Assembly: GCA_932521025.1 (NCBI GenBank)
Contig: OW051469.1
Coordinates: forward strand, 1,872,398 to 1,936,397
Length of the DNA stretch: 64,000 nucleotides
Source of the DNA: Oscheius onirici
Taxonomy: Eukaryota > Nematoda > Chromadorea > Rhabditida > Rhabditidae
Reading direction: 5' to 3'
The notes beneath the pieces are model-generated. The model ran no database searches and was not told the DNA's origin. It saw only the letters and a list, made by a program, of their open reading frames with translations. A program made the translations under genes and the position numbers. Numbering within the stretch: the first letter of the stretch is position 1; the number at the start of each line of letters is the position of its first letter. Positions 45,600 through 58,949 of this stretch are shown here, piece after piece.

Positions 45600-48500
45600 A
45601 TGGCTCCCGGTGGCGATGCTGAAGAAGAGGAGAAGAAATGTCTCCTGACTCCCATGTCTCCCTCTTTCGGCGCCCTCGGTCAGATTCCCGAAGGTCAAGT
45701 GGTCTCAAAATCGCCGGAGCCGACAGAAATTCCCCGCTCGCCATCCCCCCAAATCGGCATGTGTCCTCTGATCTACAGCGAGCCGGCTCTGGCCGGAATG
45801 GAGAATCTGTGTCTGGCACCGCAGTTTGCCATCAGTGACACGGCGCTTCCTCAGGTTTGTTCCCGTTGGCGGGATTTTTTATATACTACTGTAGATCTAC
45901 CGTAACTACAAGAATGACAGTGGGATAGCTTCGACGTCAGGACTGAATGATGACACTTTTACCATAGTCGAGGGACAGACACCGGGACAGAGCAGTCTCT
46001 ACATGTCGGACATGTCTTTCGCTACCAGTGTCGCTGGAACTTCTAGTCGACCGCATAAGGCCTCCTTTTCTACCCGAGAAATTAGAGAACAGCACCAGCA
46101 GATGCAGCTAAAGTACAAGGAAGCATCGAAGAAGGAGAGACGATTCACTGATCCCGTCGATTTTGAAGGTTTGTTCGTTTTTGCCAAATCCATACTCTCT
46201 TATTAGGAATCCTCAACATCATCGGCGGCTGTTCATGGTGGCAGATCTGGATATATGTCCTGATAGCAATGCAGCAGATTCCCCATGCCATGTTTAATCT
46301 GAACGTCGTTTATATGATGTACGATCCGGAGCATCATTGTCAGGTCCCGGGCTTTGAGGTCAACGACACTGGCAGCTATCTCTGGGGTCTGGAAGATGTT
46401 CAAGACTTGTCGATGGTCTTTCCAAGTATTGGAGGAAGCAATGGGTATCAGATGGACAGGGTAAGTTATGGATTTCAGTGGCTCTCTGTCTCTCTGACTC
46501 TCTGTCTCACAGTATCTGACTCTCAGTCTCTGTCTTACTGTAAAAATGTGTGACCTTGAAGTTTCGCCATTTTTTTTATATTTTCACATTTCTAAGCAAG
46601 TTTATCGAGTTAAAAAAAGTTGTAAAAAAAACTCCTGGAAGTAAAATTTGGTCGAAAATATCATGAAATAGACGCTTTCCCTTCATAAGCCGTTCTCGGT
46701 AATTTTCCTCTATTTCTGACTTTTTTTCGACCAATGTGAACACCAAGGGGGTTGTTTTACACACTGAATGGATTAAACACGGTTACAAACGTGGAAAATG
46801 AAAGGAAACAGGTGAAAAACCAAGATATATAAGCAATTTGGAAAATGGCGCCATTCCAAAATGGCGCCGAACGAACGCAGTACAATCAAAATTTTCAGTG
46901 CCACTACTACGCCAGAACCCCCGAACGCTACCGAGAGCTAAGAACAATGCCGTTAGCCGACGCCAAGCTGGCTGCTTTCATGGATAACGTGACCATCGTC
47001 CCCTGTAACCGATACTTTTACAAGACGGACGTGATGAGAGAGACTATTGTCACTGACTGGAACCTGGTCTGTGACGATTACTTAATGAAGGGACACGCTC
47101 ATCTTTTCTACTCTTTCGGCTACCTGGTCGGCTGTGTTTTTGGTGGTTGGGCCAGTGACAAGTGAGTTAGAGACAGAGAGACAGACTGAACAAACTGTCT
47201 TCCAGCTTCGGTCGGAAACCTACAGTAATCGGCTTCGGCATCCTCTCCTCCATGTTCGGTGTCTTTCTCCCCTACACGACCTACTACCCAATGTTCCTCT
47301 TCATCCGATTCTGTAGCGCCGTCTGCAACGAGGCTGCCGATCTGGCAGCCTATACTCTCTGCATGGAAATTACCGGAACCCGCTTCAGGGCCATGGTCGG
47401 CAGTATGTTACAAGTACCCTGGGCACTGGGATACGCCCTTCTTGCCCTGATTGCTTACCTGGCAAAGAGCTGGAAAACTGTCCAAGTCATCGCTGCCGGT
47501 CTGCACTTTGGAGCCGTTCTACTGATCTGCTCTCTTCCTGAGAGTCCCAGATGGCTGATGGTCAAAGAGCGTGTGAATGAGGCCGAAGAGGTCATCAGGA
47601 AGGCATGCAGAACTCCTCCCTTCCCTTTCAATCTCTGTAGAATTAACAAAGGATCACTGCCGTCAGACTTGGAGCTCGTCTGTCATCGGGAGAAGCACTT
47701 GAACAAGAAGGTTTGTTTGTAAATTGGACCTCAAAAACGGAAATTTTTCATGGCAAAGTCGGTCTCATGGATCTGTTCAAAACAGTGGAACTACGGTACC
47801 GTACCATCATAATCTGTGTGATTTTCATAGCCAATGCACTTGTTTATTACGGGCTGGTCATTGGTAAGTAGACTCTGTCTCAGACTCTCTTACTCTCTGA
47901 TTCTCTGTCTCTCTCTATGACTCTTTGTCTCTCTGACTCTCCGACTCTCTGTCTCTCCAACCCTCTCTTTCAGCCCTGTCCGACCAATCTGCTCCCGGAA
48001 GAGTTCTCTTCACCGGTAACTTTTTCCTGAACAACGCAGTGGCCGGATTTATCGAGATCCCGACCCTTTTCGGCTGTGTCTGGCTGATGAAGTATGGACG
48101 CAAACGAGCTCAACAGATGACTCTGGTCGGAGGAGGAATAGCCATAATTATCGCCATGCTGGCCGTGGTCGCTCATCACTACATGTTCGCCCTGTTCTTC
48201 ATGATGTTGGGCAAGATTTTTATCCAGGTAAACTTTCGGTTTTCCGCAATAATTTTATCTCTAGGGAGCCTTCAATATCCTGTACATATTCACCTCGGAA
48301 CTGTATCCGACCATCATTCGGAATTCCGCCGTCGGCATGACTTCAATGGTGGCCCGGTTCGGATCCGGAATAGCTTCATATATCGCCCTGCTTTCCAATA
48401 TCTCTCTTCCTATCGTGCCTATGATCATTTTTGCTATTTTCTCGCTCTTCGCCGGTATGCTCGTGTCTCTTCTGCCAGAGACCAGTGAGAAACCGCTTCC

Positions 48501-48927
48501 GGAGACTCTTGATGTGAGTTTTTGGGGGAACAGAGTGAGATTGACTGACTGACTGACTGACAGTAAACTTTTTTCAGGACGCCGTCACGTTCCTGAAGAC
48601 TGAACAACGAGCCTGTTATGGCTGGGGCTTACCTCTGGAGTCGACTAACAGTATCTCCCTTCACGAGAACAATACCGACGACTTTGTCATGCTGGAGAAG
48701 ATTGTCGAGGAGGACTTTGTTCCTCGAAAAAGGTCCTCAGCTGCCAGTAGTCGACGGCTCGTCTCTCCCAACAAGGGCAGTGAGGCTCCCAGTCGAGCAG
48801 TGAGTTTTTTTTCCTCTCGTCTCTTCAGCAAGTTACATTTCAGGACAGTCGCTGTGAGTCAATCCTTCAAGATCAGATGGATCTGTCCCTCGCCGAGCGT
48901 CTGGACGAAGCTTTTGCCGACTACTAA
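45600..48927 (+). CDS. SLC22-type organic ion transporter (major facilitator)
   Basis: SLC22 members move organic cations, anions or carnitine across the plasma membrane. Ten exons (45600-45854, 45895-46168, 46207-46460, 46899-47161, 47206-47714, 47759-47863, 47974-48227, 48265-48513, 48578-48799, 48844-48927) join to 822 aa. Family marks are CNRYFYKTD..ETIVTDWNLVCDD in the large first extracellular loop, the MFS motif ASDNFGRKPT, SLPESPRWL, and LYPTIIRNSAVG after TM10. The N-terminal cytosolic part is about 175 residues, far longer than the ~20 usual in the family, and rich in Ser/Pro/Glu. The junction after exon 5 is uncertain: two GTTTGT donors are present and only the second keeps frame. 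Intron 3 holds a MITE and intron 6 is a pure CTCTCTGT tract. TTTCAG 2 nt before the ATG suggests an outron or 5'UTR intron. Confidence 0.88.
46560..46830. mobile_element. Inverted-repeat MITE in SLC22 intron 3
   Basis: Left CCATTTTTTTTATATTTTCACATTTCTAAGC and right words ACACGGTTACAAACGTGGAAAATG with inner TTGGTCGAAAAT / TTTTTTCGACCAA arms fold back. It is related to 53565-53830 and 36527-36690. Confidence 0.7.
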
Positions 48928-49457
48928 TCCCCTTGGACTGTCCCATCCCATCTTCCATTCGGGTAATCTGTGATGTTCCCCCTCTCCAAGCTATCTTACC
49001 TCCTCGAACCTGCATTGTTTCTTGTTCGCAGGTTGCTTTTTTCAAATCAAAATAGGCCTCGTTTAGATACTGCTTTTTGTTCACCCAGTGCCATTTCCCC
49101 CCGAAGGTGGGACAGTCATCCCCCATCTATTCAAAACAGGTGTTTGTACACAAGCTCCTTCTTTCTTCGCCGGTCTATGCACATATTCTAATTTTTTTGC
49201 TACTTTAGGCTTCGATATATAAAAAGTTGATCTAATCTTCTGAACTGTGACTCTCTTACTAGATCAAGCGGCTGTAATTCCCTGTTCTCTGAGGCAGTCA
49301 AGAGCGTACGTTCTCTGAGGCACTGGACATCCAAGAGGGTGCAGAGATCAATTCTGCATTTTCGATTTTATCTAGAGGTAAATCTATCGATTTACCAATG
49401 ACGCCAAAGCTGGGAAAGCCGCGTCGGTTGGAAGATGCGTCGCTTTGCTTCCGAACC
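48928..49457. other. Intergenic region between SLC22 and the GAPDH promoter
   Basis: No coding potential seen. It contains a short repeated phrase CGT(A/T)CGTTCTCTGAGGCA (about 49285 and 49308) and an imperfect palindrome AGGTAAATCTATCGATTTACC at 49377-49397. Both are candidates for GAPDH upstream control sites. Confidence 0.4.
49377..49397. promoter_or_regulatory. Perfect palindrome upstream of the GAPDH TATA box
   Basis: GGTAAATC-TATC-GATTTACC is a dyad of 8-bp arms located about 65 bp upstream of the TATA box. The dyad symmetry and position suggest a dimeric transcription-factor site. This is inference only. Confidence 0.35.
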
Positions 49458-49491
49458 TATATAAGGACGACCAGGCTCTAGATTCATCAGT
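49458..49491 (+). promoter_or_regulatory. GAPDH core promoter: TATA box and initiator
   Basis: TATATAAG at 49458-49465 is followed 31 nt later by an initiator-like TCATCAGTC with the likely +1 A at about 49489. The GAPDH ATG is 400 nt downstream behind a 3' splice site (TTTTTTGCAG at 49878-49887), so the first transcript segment is probably a spliced 5'UTR or outron. Confidence 0.55.
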
Positions 49492-49792
49492 CTACTCATA
49501 TGCTCTCATTCAGAGCACCGCCTCTTCTTCCTTTCCAGAAGTTTCTGGACATTTTCTCTTCCCTGGGAGAGAAAAGATGGAGTCTGTTGTTGTTCCCTCA
49601 ATCTTTATCGATTTCTGCCCTGTGTACTGTTTTTTCCAAGCCAAAATTGTTGTTTTACCGTTTCTGCAAGCCAATATTTCGATAATTTATAGTTTTTCAG
49701 CATTTGTTTTGCACGTGCATTCTTGCATGTTTGTTCGAGAGTTCGCCTTTGGAGGCGGAGCCAATCGATGGGCGGCCGCTTTTTTTTTCTAG

Positions 49793-51990
<2,198 letters not shown>

Positions 51991-52099
51991 ACTTTGTGAA
52001 CAAGCTTGATCTGATTTTCTGTCTTCCCCTCTAAATTGTATGTACACGTTTTAGTCAAGAGAGTAAAGGTTAAGTAGTCATTTGGTTTAGTCTCTTTTT

Positions 52100-52545
52100 C
52101 TTCAGCACTGGAGAGTCTCGGTTTCTTCTAGAAATTCCAGTAAGTTCTAGTAACTGTCTCTTATGGGATAGCTAAGAGTCTGAGTCGCAGACAGAGTCTG
52201 AGAGTCACACTGGTCAAGAGTCGGAGACTCTACTACTGGAAGTTCTAGTTCTACTGACTGTCTCGGAGAGGTCAGGATAGCTGAGAGTCTGAGCAGACTG
52301 AGAGTCAGTCTACTGGTCAGGGTTTGTTTTTGGAATTTTTTTTCCAGTTCCTAATCCGTCTCTGTCTCTGAACCACTGGTTCCTAATCTAGCGACTGTCC
52401 GAGCACTGGTTACAGTCTCTACTGGAAATTTCAGTTTCAGTGACTGTCCAGTTCTGACGGCTGTCTCAAGAGAGTCGGGATGAGACAGAGTTCACTGAGA
52501 GCCAGACTACTGGTCAAGAGTCAGAATCTGTTCAGGAAGCTCTCT
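52100..52545. repeat. Dispersed ~90-bp repeat between GAPDH and SLC26
   Basis: Plus-oriented copies with GTTCTAG(T)(A/T)ACTGTCTC, GGATAGCTAAGAGTCTGAGT, GAGAGTCAGTCTACTGGTCAGG. It fills nearly all of the space between the convergent genes. Confidence 0.75.
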
Positions 52546-52566
52546 ATCGATTATCAGAGTAAAAAT

Positions 52567-55500
52567 TCATTCAATTTTACTGTCTTCTTCCTCTTCTTCG
52601 TCATCCTCTTCCTCCAGAGTCGTCTCCGTAGTCAAAATACTTGCCAAGGCGGTCAGAGTCTCTCTGTCCTGACTCTTCTTCTCTTTCTGGGCGACAATGA
52701 CAGCATCCTCGACAGTTATGAACAGTCTCTCCTTCTCGACTACAGTATAAAAGTCCGTGACTTCAAAAAGTTTGAGGAGATCGCCTAAAATCTCGTCGTA
52801 TGTTTTCTCTCTTATCAATCGACCCACGTTTGTTTGCCACCAAATAGGTCTGCACTCCGACTGCCATCAGGTCTGTAAACACCTGTCAACGACAATTTTT
52901 AAAGGAAAAAAAGGGGAAACGAACCGTTTTCAGCGTATTCAAGCCGAGATAGTCCACGTAGGGAAATCCACTACAGTCAATGACCAACGAACACCTTTCC
53001 TCTTTCTTTCCGTCACGCTTCCAGCGACGACGGGCTGCAGTCATTTTCTGAGAGAATGCTTTCTGGGCCAGAGAGACTTACATTTTCAAAAACATCGTCA
53101 GCTTGAGCTGCATTCATCTGGTCAATTGTGACGAACGATTCAATCTTGGACCTTTCCCACTTCTTCACGCATTGCCAGATCGCTGTGGTGAAGTGGTCAA
53201 CACTAGTGAAAATCAAAGGGGCATCCATTCGGAAGACACAAACATTGCCTTCGACCATTTCCAGCTCACTCTTCTTAGTCTCTTTGTAGACGGTTCCTTC
53301 GGAATCTCGAGAGAGAAAGTGCCAGCGGGGCCTGAAAAACCATCTGGACTGTCTCCATGTCTGTCTCTCTGTTTCACTTTGTCTCTTTGTATCTCTGTCC
53401 AGTGTGGGCAAACCTGGCCGAAAAAGTCGCGCCGGTCAGATTGGGCCAGGCCAGGTTGTAAGCAGCGCGGGCCAGGCCAGGTTGAGCCAGGTTTCGCCGA
53501 CCCCGGATCGCGGCGGAACCCTCGCGGCGGGTTACTGTAGCAAATCGAACAAAATTTCGGGTTGTACTGCAGTAGGTGCCTCCTTTCGTTCAAACATTTT
53601 TGGCGCGAATTCCCAAACTGGCCTGAAATTGCGTTTTTCACCATTTTTCTTCCATTTTCACATTTTACGGCTTATAAAGAGCAAGCATCGGCTTCATGAT
53701 ATTTTCGACTAGTTTTCACGTCCTGGTGGTTGCTTTAGATGCTGAATTCAATAAACTTGGTTATAAACGGGAAAAATAGAAGAAAAATGGTGAAAAACGC
53801 GAGTGTAGGATTGTTTGAACGAAGCGAACTGACCACTGCGTCCTGATGACAGTAGTCAGTACGGCAAATCCAATGGCCATCAACAGTCCAGGTCCCATAT
53901 CATAACAGACAGTCAGCAAGAAACTCGCAACCCAGATGAAAAAGTCCATTTTGAAGTTGGGCCAAAGCTGTCGCAGCTCGGCAAACTTGACATACGTTCC
54001 CTTCTGAGCCACAATTATCATGGCTGCCAGAATGCATTTCGGTAGATACTCTAGAGCCGGTCCGATGTACAGAATGACGGAGACGAGAGCCAGCGAAGAA
54101 AAAAGACAGGTCAGCTGGGTCGAGCCGCCGACAGCTGCCCCGACAACGCTGCGAGCAAAGCCCGAAGTGACCGGGAAGACGGGGAAGAAGGACGAAATTA
54201 CGCCGACAAAGCCCAGTGCGTAGAGTTCCTAATGGACTCATTTTTAGTGGAAAAAATGAGGAAAAATACCTGTCCATGATTGATTTTGTACTTGTAGCGC
54301 TTCTCGACCACCTTGGCCACAGTTATGTGGATGGCGACGGCTGTAATAGCAATTGCTACAACATTGGGTCCGATGAATCGGATCAGATCGAAACGGGGCA
54401 GTTTTGGACGGGGAAATCTGGAATTTTCTGATCAGTACTCTCTACTGAAGGCTCTCTGTCCTGTTCTCAAAAGACTCTGGAATTGGCCAGTACTCTCTAC
54501 TGTTCTTCTTTGACAACCTCTGTACTCATCGGAACTGATCTGTACTGTTCTCCTTTGAAAGACTCTGTTTCACTGTCCAGCTCGTGTACTCTCTGGAACT
54601 GATCAGTACTCTCTACTGTTCCCCTTTGACAGACTATTTACTATGCTCTGTTTTTCTGTCTTGTACTCTCTGGATTTGATCAGTTCTCTGTACTGTCTCT
54701 CTTTGAGAGACTCTGTACTCATCGGAACTGATCTGTACTCTCTACTGTTCTTAGTTGATAGACTGTCTTCTTTGATTCATACAGTACTCTCAGAAGATCC
54801 TCTAGAAACTGTCTGTTTCGATATTCTGTACTCAGTGGTTATTCCATGTACTATACTCACTAGAACTGTTCAGACTCTCTACTAAACTCTTCCTGTACTG
54901 TCCATAAAAAAGTGAGTCTTTCAGTTCTCTACTGTTCTGCCCTGTCCACCTACAGAGAACTAGACTGTTCACTCTTTGGTAATCTAGACTGTATTCTCTA
55001 CTCTCTGATCTCTTCAGTAGGTCTCGGTGACTCTCCCTATACTGATCCTTGTACTCACCTGGTCGGAATGTTCTTGACTACTGTAATGTTGTGTCTAGTT
55101 GACAGTTCCGCGTAGTTTGTAGCCGAAGTTCCAACCACGGCCTAAAGTTATAGTCTTTTTTTCAGTGACTATTCTCCTCTCACCAGAACCAACTCAAAAG
55201 GAACAGGAAATTGAAAGGCTGTTCCAAACCAGGGACTGAGAAACTCCTTTCCTACTATGAGAAAAATAATGGAAGAGATGGAAATTGACAGAGTCGCATA
55301 GTTGGTCTGATCCAACATGTCCCACAGATCTATTATTCTCTGGAAGTGTGAGATTACGGTAGGTGAGGATTCTCTTTACGTAGTACAGGTATCCGGGACC
55401 TGATCTCTTTGGCAAATGGATTCCGAGCAGATCACCCATCTGTGCAACGAAGACATGAATTCCACCACCAACTATGAATCCGGACATTACCTGGAAACGT

Positions 55501-56543
55501 ATAGAGTGGGAGAGAAAGAGGGACAGAGAGTCAAAAAGTCAGAGAGAGACAGAGAGTCAGAGAGTCAGAGAGTCAGAGAGTCAGAGAGTCAGAGAGTCAG
55601 AGGGACAGAGGGACAGAGGGACAGAGGGACAGAGGGACAGAGGGACAGAGAGACAGTATACCTGTTCAGAAAACAGAGAAGTCAGTGACTGTAGTCGAAA
55701 AACAGCCATCAGTAGCTGGCAGACGCCGGCCAGAAAGACAATCGTTGTTGCAATCTGAATCCTCTTCTCTGGATTCGTTACGACGTCGGCTTTCCAGTCA
55801 CTGGCCATCAGATCAGTCTCCAGGTCAGTGTCACTGAATCTATCGCTTTGATTGTGAGACAGACTCACTTGAGAAAACCGGTAGCATTACCGATGTCCAG
55901 AAGATCTACAGACGGCTCTGTTGTGGTCTGATTGACGTATAGGGCAGTTCCACTAGAACTGATGACGTTCTCGATTGCCGCATGGGTCATGAGAGACAAC
56001 ACGGCGAAACCTCCTTAAAAAATCATAGGTTCTTCTCAAAAAGAAAAAAAGATTTGTCATAAGTGGGGGATTGAACCCGAGTTCTGTTGCTTCGCAGTCG
56101 GCGCTCTTACCGACTGCGCCATTCGTGGCAAGATGTGCGGCGCTTTCGCCTCAGTTCATAATCATGATGATCAAAATGTCCTTGAGATACTTACCCAAAG
56201 CATTATGTTTTGACGTCCCAACGAAAATGTAAAGGAAAGAAGGAAAAATTGCCGTGTACAAGCCGAAGACGGGATCAACACCAGTTATTCCAGCTAGGGC
56301 AATGCCTGAACCATATACAGTCCTTTAAAATTGAGACAAGCCTTGAGGAACACAAAAGACGGCCATAGTTAGTCCGCCGGACAAGTCTCCAAAAAATGAA
56401 TGATTCCAGTCGTAATTTGGAAGCCATGACAGGATGGGAAGAAAGGAGAGGAGCTTGGAGCCGACTCTTGATAGAGTCCATTTGTGTCGGATGGAATTCC
56501 ATTTGTTCTTGACTCTTTCTTTGACGGGAGTAGATGAGAGCAT
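52567..56543 (-). CDS. SLC26 (SulP) anion transporter with STAS domain
   Basis: SLC26 proteins exchange or carry sulfate, chloride, bicarbonate or oxalate. Thirteen exons (56543-56342, 56305-56195, 56013-55869, 55833-55662, 55490-55380, 55339-55184, 55141-55059, 54417-54270, 54228-53837, 53331-53082, 53047-52925, 52882-52828, 52784-52567) join to 721 aa. Marks of the family are LPNYDWNHSFFGDLSGGLTM, VDPVFGLYTAIFPSFLYIFVGTS, GFIVGGGIHVFVAQ and FPVFPVTSGFARSVVGAAVG. The STAS domain covers the last five exons (VIDCSGFPYVDYLGLNTLK) and ends ERLFITVEDAVIVAQ, with a Glu/Asp tail. Intron 1 (56341-56306) appears to use a GC donor and is 36 nt. The start at 56543 is the first in-frame ATG; an additional upstream exon is possible. 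Introns carry a SINE, octamer repeats, a minisatellite and a MITE. Confidence 0.93.
53400..53555. repeat. GC-rich GGCCAGGCCAGGTTG repeats in SLC26 intron 9
   Basis: AACCTGGCCG, GGGCCAGGCCAGGTTG (twice) and GAGCCAGGTTTCG occur within 150 nt of unusually GC-rich sequence. It is distinct from its AT-rich neighbour element at 53565 and resembles the CCTGGC words at the ends of 45035-45415. Confidence 0.5.
53565..53830. mobile_element. Inverted-repeat MITE in SLC26 intron 9
   Basis: CTTTCGTTCAAACATTTTT at the left is mirrored by TGTTTGAACGAAGCGAA at the right. Inner GCGTTTTTCACCATTTTTCTTC and GAAGAAAAATGGTGAAAAACGC are perfect complements. The element is about 265 bp and carries a short TTGGCG(C/G)GAA core shared with 7992-9263. 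Confidence 0.8.
54425..54960. repeat. Minisatellite in SLC26 intron 7
   Basis: The phrase GGAACTGATC(A/T)GTACTCTCTACTGTTC, then TTTGA(C/G)AGACT(C/G)T, is repeated at least six times with drift at a period of roughly 60-75 nt. It makes up most of the 641-nt intron. Confidence 0.7.
55545..55655. repeat. Octamer microsatellite GAGAGTCA / GGACAGAG
   Basis: About seven tandem GAGAGTCA units switch abruptly to about six GGACAGAG units. In the SLC26 sense strand this is a pyrimidine-rich tract just before the acceptor of the exon at 55490, so nearly the whole intron is microsatellite. Confidence 0.9.
56065..56135 (-). mobile_element. tRNA-like SINE head in SLC26 intron 2
   Basis: On the minus strand, GAATGGCGCAGTCGGTAAGAGCG forms a good D-arm and CTCGGGTTCAATCCCCC a good T-arm. 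The anticodon stem fails to pair. The orientation is sense with SLC26. Confidence 0.6.
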
Positions 56544-56689
56544 TTGGGGAGAGAGTAGGCGACTGACTGACCAAGACTCTCTCTCTACTAATTCCGGAAG
56601 TAAATAGGGGGAGAGAGGACGAGTCACAAACAAAGCTCGGCTACTTTTTGTCTGGTAGAGAGTGAGAGAGACAGACTTTCTTGATCCCA

Positions 56690-57350
56690 ACAGATACAGC
56701 TTCCAGAAAAGACTCTTACTCTAGATCAGTAGTCTGACTCCAGACTCTGAGCTCCCTGACTCTTGGGAGAGAGTCACTGGAACTTCTATTGAGATCAGGC
56801 TGTTGACCAGCAGTCTGACTCTCAATAACTCAGTGTCTAACCCATCCTGACTCTCAGTGAACTGAAACTTTCGGTATATACTCCCTCTGTTGACCAGTAG
56901 CCTGAATCTCAGTAAATCTGAGCTTCCTTACCTTTGGGAGAGAGTCACTGGACATGTAACATTCAGTAAAACAGACCCAGAGTCCTAACCAGTAGCTTGA
57001 ATCTCAGTGAATCAAAGACTTTCAGCTTTCTGGACCTTTATGAGAGAGTTTGAAACTTCCAATAAATCAGACTCTGATTTTTGAGCAGTAGTCTGACTGT
57101 CCGTAAATCCAGACTCTAACCTCCCTGACTCTTGGGAGAGAGTCACTAGATCTGGAACTTCCAATAAAACAGACCCTGTGTCTTGACCAGTAGTTTGACA
57201 GTGAAATAATAAAGACTCTTACAGTAACCACACTAGTAAACTCTTGACCAGACTCTTACCTCCCCCCATACTCTTGCCTTTCCTGACCCTATCAAACAGT
57301 CACTACAGGCAGAGACTGTGACTGACTCCATGACCGAGAGACAGTAAGGA
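56690..57350. repeat. Dispersed ~90-bp repeat, minus orientation, about seven copies
   Basis: CTTGGGAGAGAGTCACTGG, AACTTCCA(A/G)TAAA(A/T)CAGAC, TTGACCAGTAGTCTGA and TCTCAGTAAATC recur at intervals of roughly 90 nt. It is the longest block of this family in the window. It lies upstream of SLC26 and of the lipase. Confidence 0.75.
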
Positions 57351-57567
57351 TTTGCTCACAATCAGACTCATCATTCCAAGTACCAATGGACTACTTTTTC
57401 CCAGTGTTCCAAGTGACATCAAGGTCTCAAGGTCAATGACTGAATCACCCCCTGTACATGGGGTTTACACTCTCTCTCTCTCAGGGATCTTGTTTCCGAC
57501 CATCTGGTTCTTCTCCTTCTCTGTGCCTATTTGTTTCGGTTTCTGTTTGCTGTCTCTGTGACCCCTG

Positions 57568-58858
57568 ATGATACTCTTCCTCTTACCTACACTTTTTTCC
57601 CTTATTCAAGCCGACTTTTCCGCCAGCTTTAATCAGTTTTTGGTCTCTCGCTATGGACAGGTAAAGTCTCGGATCTTTTTTCATCTGTCGCCGTTTCAGG
57701 GAATAGCCGACAGACTGGCCAGAAGAGATCTGGGTGCTTCTGGTAGTTATGGAGGTGGTAATCATGTTGGAGGAACTAGAGCCAGGTCTGTCTTTCTGTC
57801 CCCCAATCCAATTCCTTTCAGTAAACAAGCTGTAGTCCTAGTCCACGGAATCACAAACAGTGCTGGTACTTTCCACAACCATCGTATGCACTTGTTAGCC
57901 GTCGGCTGGCAAGATGAACACGTCTTTGCCACAACGTATGGCGATGCTGGAAAGACCCCAATGCCGATGGTCGACATGAAATGTGACTATGTGAAACAGG
58001 TAAAAGAGATACAATGACAGCTACGTCACAGAAAAGAGGAGAAAGAATCTTTGATCTATGACTGTAACGGGTGATCGGGAACAATGAGAAGTGTGAGGGA
58101 CAGAGAGTCAGAGAAAGAGAGAGAAGGAAAGTCAGAGAATCAGAGAGACAGAGAAACAGAGAGTAAGAGAGTCAGAGATTCAAAGGGACAGAGAGTCAGA
58201 GAGACAGATAGATAGAGGGACAGAAGGACAGAGACAGGGTGTCAGAGAGACAGAGAGACAGAGAGACATTTTCTCTCTTCCAGATCCGCTGGATGATCCA
58301 GTCAGCCGCAGCCTATACCAGAAGAAAAGTGGACGTTATAGGCTACTCCATGGGCTCTCCAATCTCCCGAAAAGTAACCTTCAAGCCTATTTAAAATGAT
58401 TCAAACAACCTTTAGGCAATCCTCGGCGGAGTCTGTGCCGACACTGGCGAAAATCTCGGTCCTCCCCTGACTCCTCTCATTGACACCTTTGTCTCTGTAG
58501 CCGGAGCCAACAGAGGCTCCTTCCTCTGCGGACTGCCCTTCCCCGGAGCCTGTAACATGGTCAATGGAATGAGCTGCAGCTCCAGCTACATTCGAGACAT
58601 CAACAATCGACAGCACTACGAAGGAACGTACGTCTACTCAATTTACAGTCCCCAGGACGACAAGGTCGGCTACCAGAATGCTTGTGGACAGCTGTGTTCA
58701 CAGATCGCCGGAGCCAATGCAGAGTACCAGGTTTGGAATTTTTGCTTGGTCAAGTATTCAGAGTCTTTCAGAAAGGCGGCAATCACGACGATGTTATCAA
58801 TAGGACGGCTCAGCTAACTTTCAATCTCATTGACAAGCACGATCCGATGGGGCAGTAG
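57568..58858 (+). CDS. Secreted EstA-type (lips family) lipase
   Basis: An alpha/beta-hydrolase lipase of the type expanded in nematodes. Six exons (57568-57660, 57700-57785, 57822-57999, 58284-58373, 58416-58730, 58772-58858) join to 282 aa. Residues 1-15 are a signal peptide (MILFLLPTLFSLIQA). The oxyanion strand is VVLVHGITNSAGTF, the nucleophile Ser141 lies in GYSMGSP, the acid is Asp230 or Asp231 in SPQDDKVG, and the base His259 lies in KGGNHDDV, so the triad is complete. Several cysteines (CGLPFPGAC, SCSSS, NACGQLC) suggest disulfides, which fits secretion. Intron 3 is a GACAGAGA/GTCAGAGA octamer tract. The stop is only 91 nt from the stop of the convergent nucleotidase gene. Confidence 0.92.
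58000..58283. repeat. Octamer-like purine repeat in lipase intron 3
   Basis: Units GACAGAGA, GTCAGAGA and AACAGAGA alternate from about 58090 to 58270. On the sense strand the tract is purine-rich, the opposite of the pyrimidine tracts in other introns. Confidence 0.75.
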
Positions 58859-58949
58859 ATTGTAAAAAAGATCGGTGTTACGGGTTGTACAGTAAAGTTA
58901 TTCTGTCTCTCTCTGTCAGAAGGACACGTTTATCTTTTAGTTTATTCCC

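Noticed and set aside
47590-47660. An extra intron within SLC22 exon 5 (after EEVIRKACR).
   Set aside because: No GT donor in range, and the frame stays open; a 10-residue lineage-specific insertion is simpler.
52801-52830. A frameshift in the SLC26 STAS domain.
   Set aside because: The shift disappears if a 43-nt GT-AG intron (52827-52785) is removed; both flanks then match the family.
55416-55758. Long plus-strand frames encoding Arg/Glu/Ser/Gln repeats.
   Set aside because: They are translations of the GAGAGTCA/GGACAGAG microsatellite in an SLC26 intron.
56065-56135. A tRNA gene on the minus strand.
   Set aside because: Anticodon stem does not form; it also sits inside an SLC26 intron like other SINE copies.
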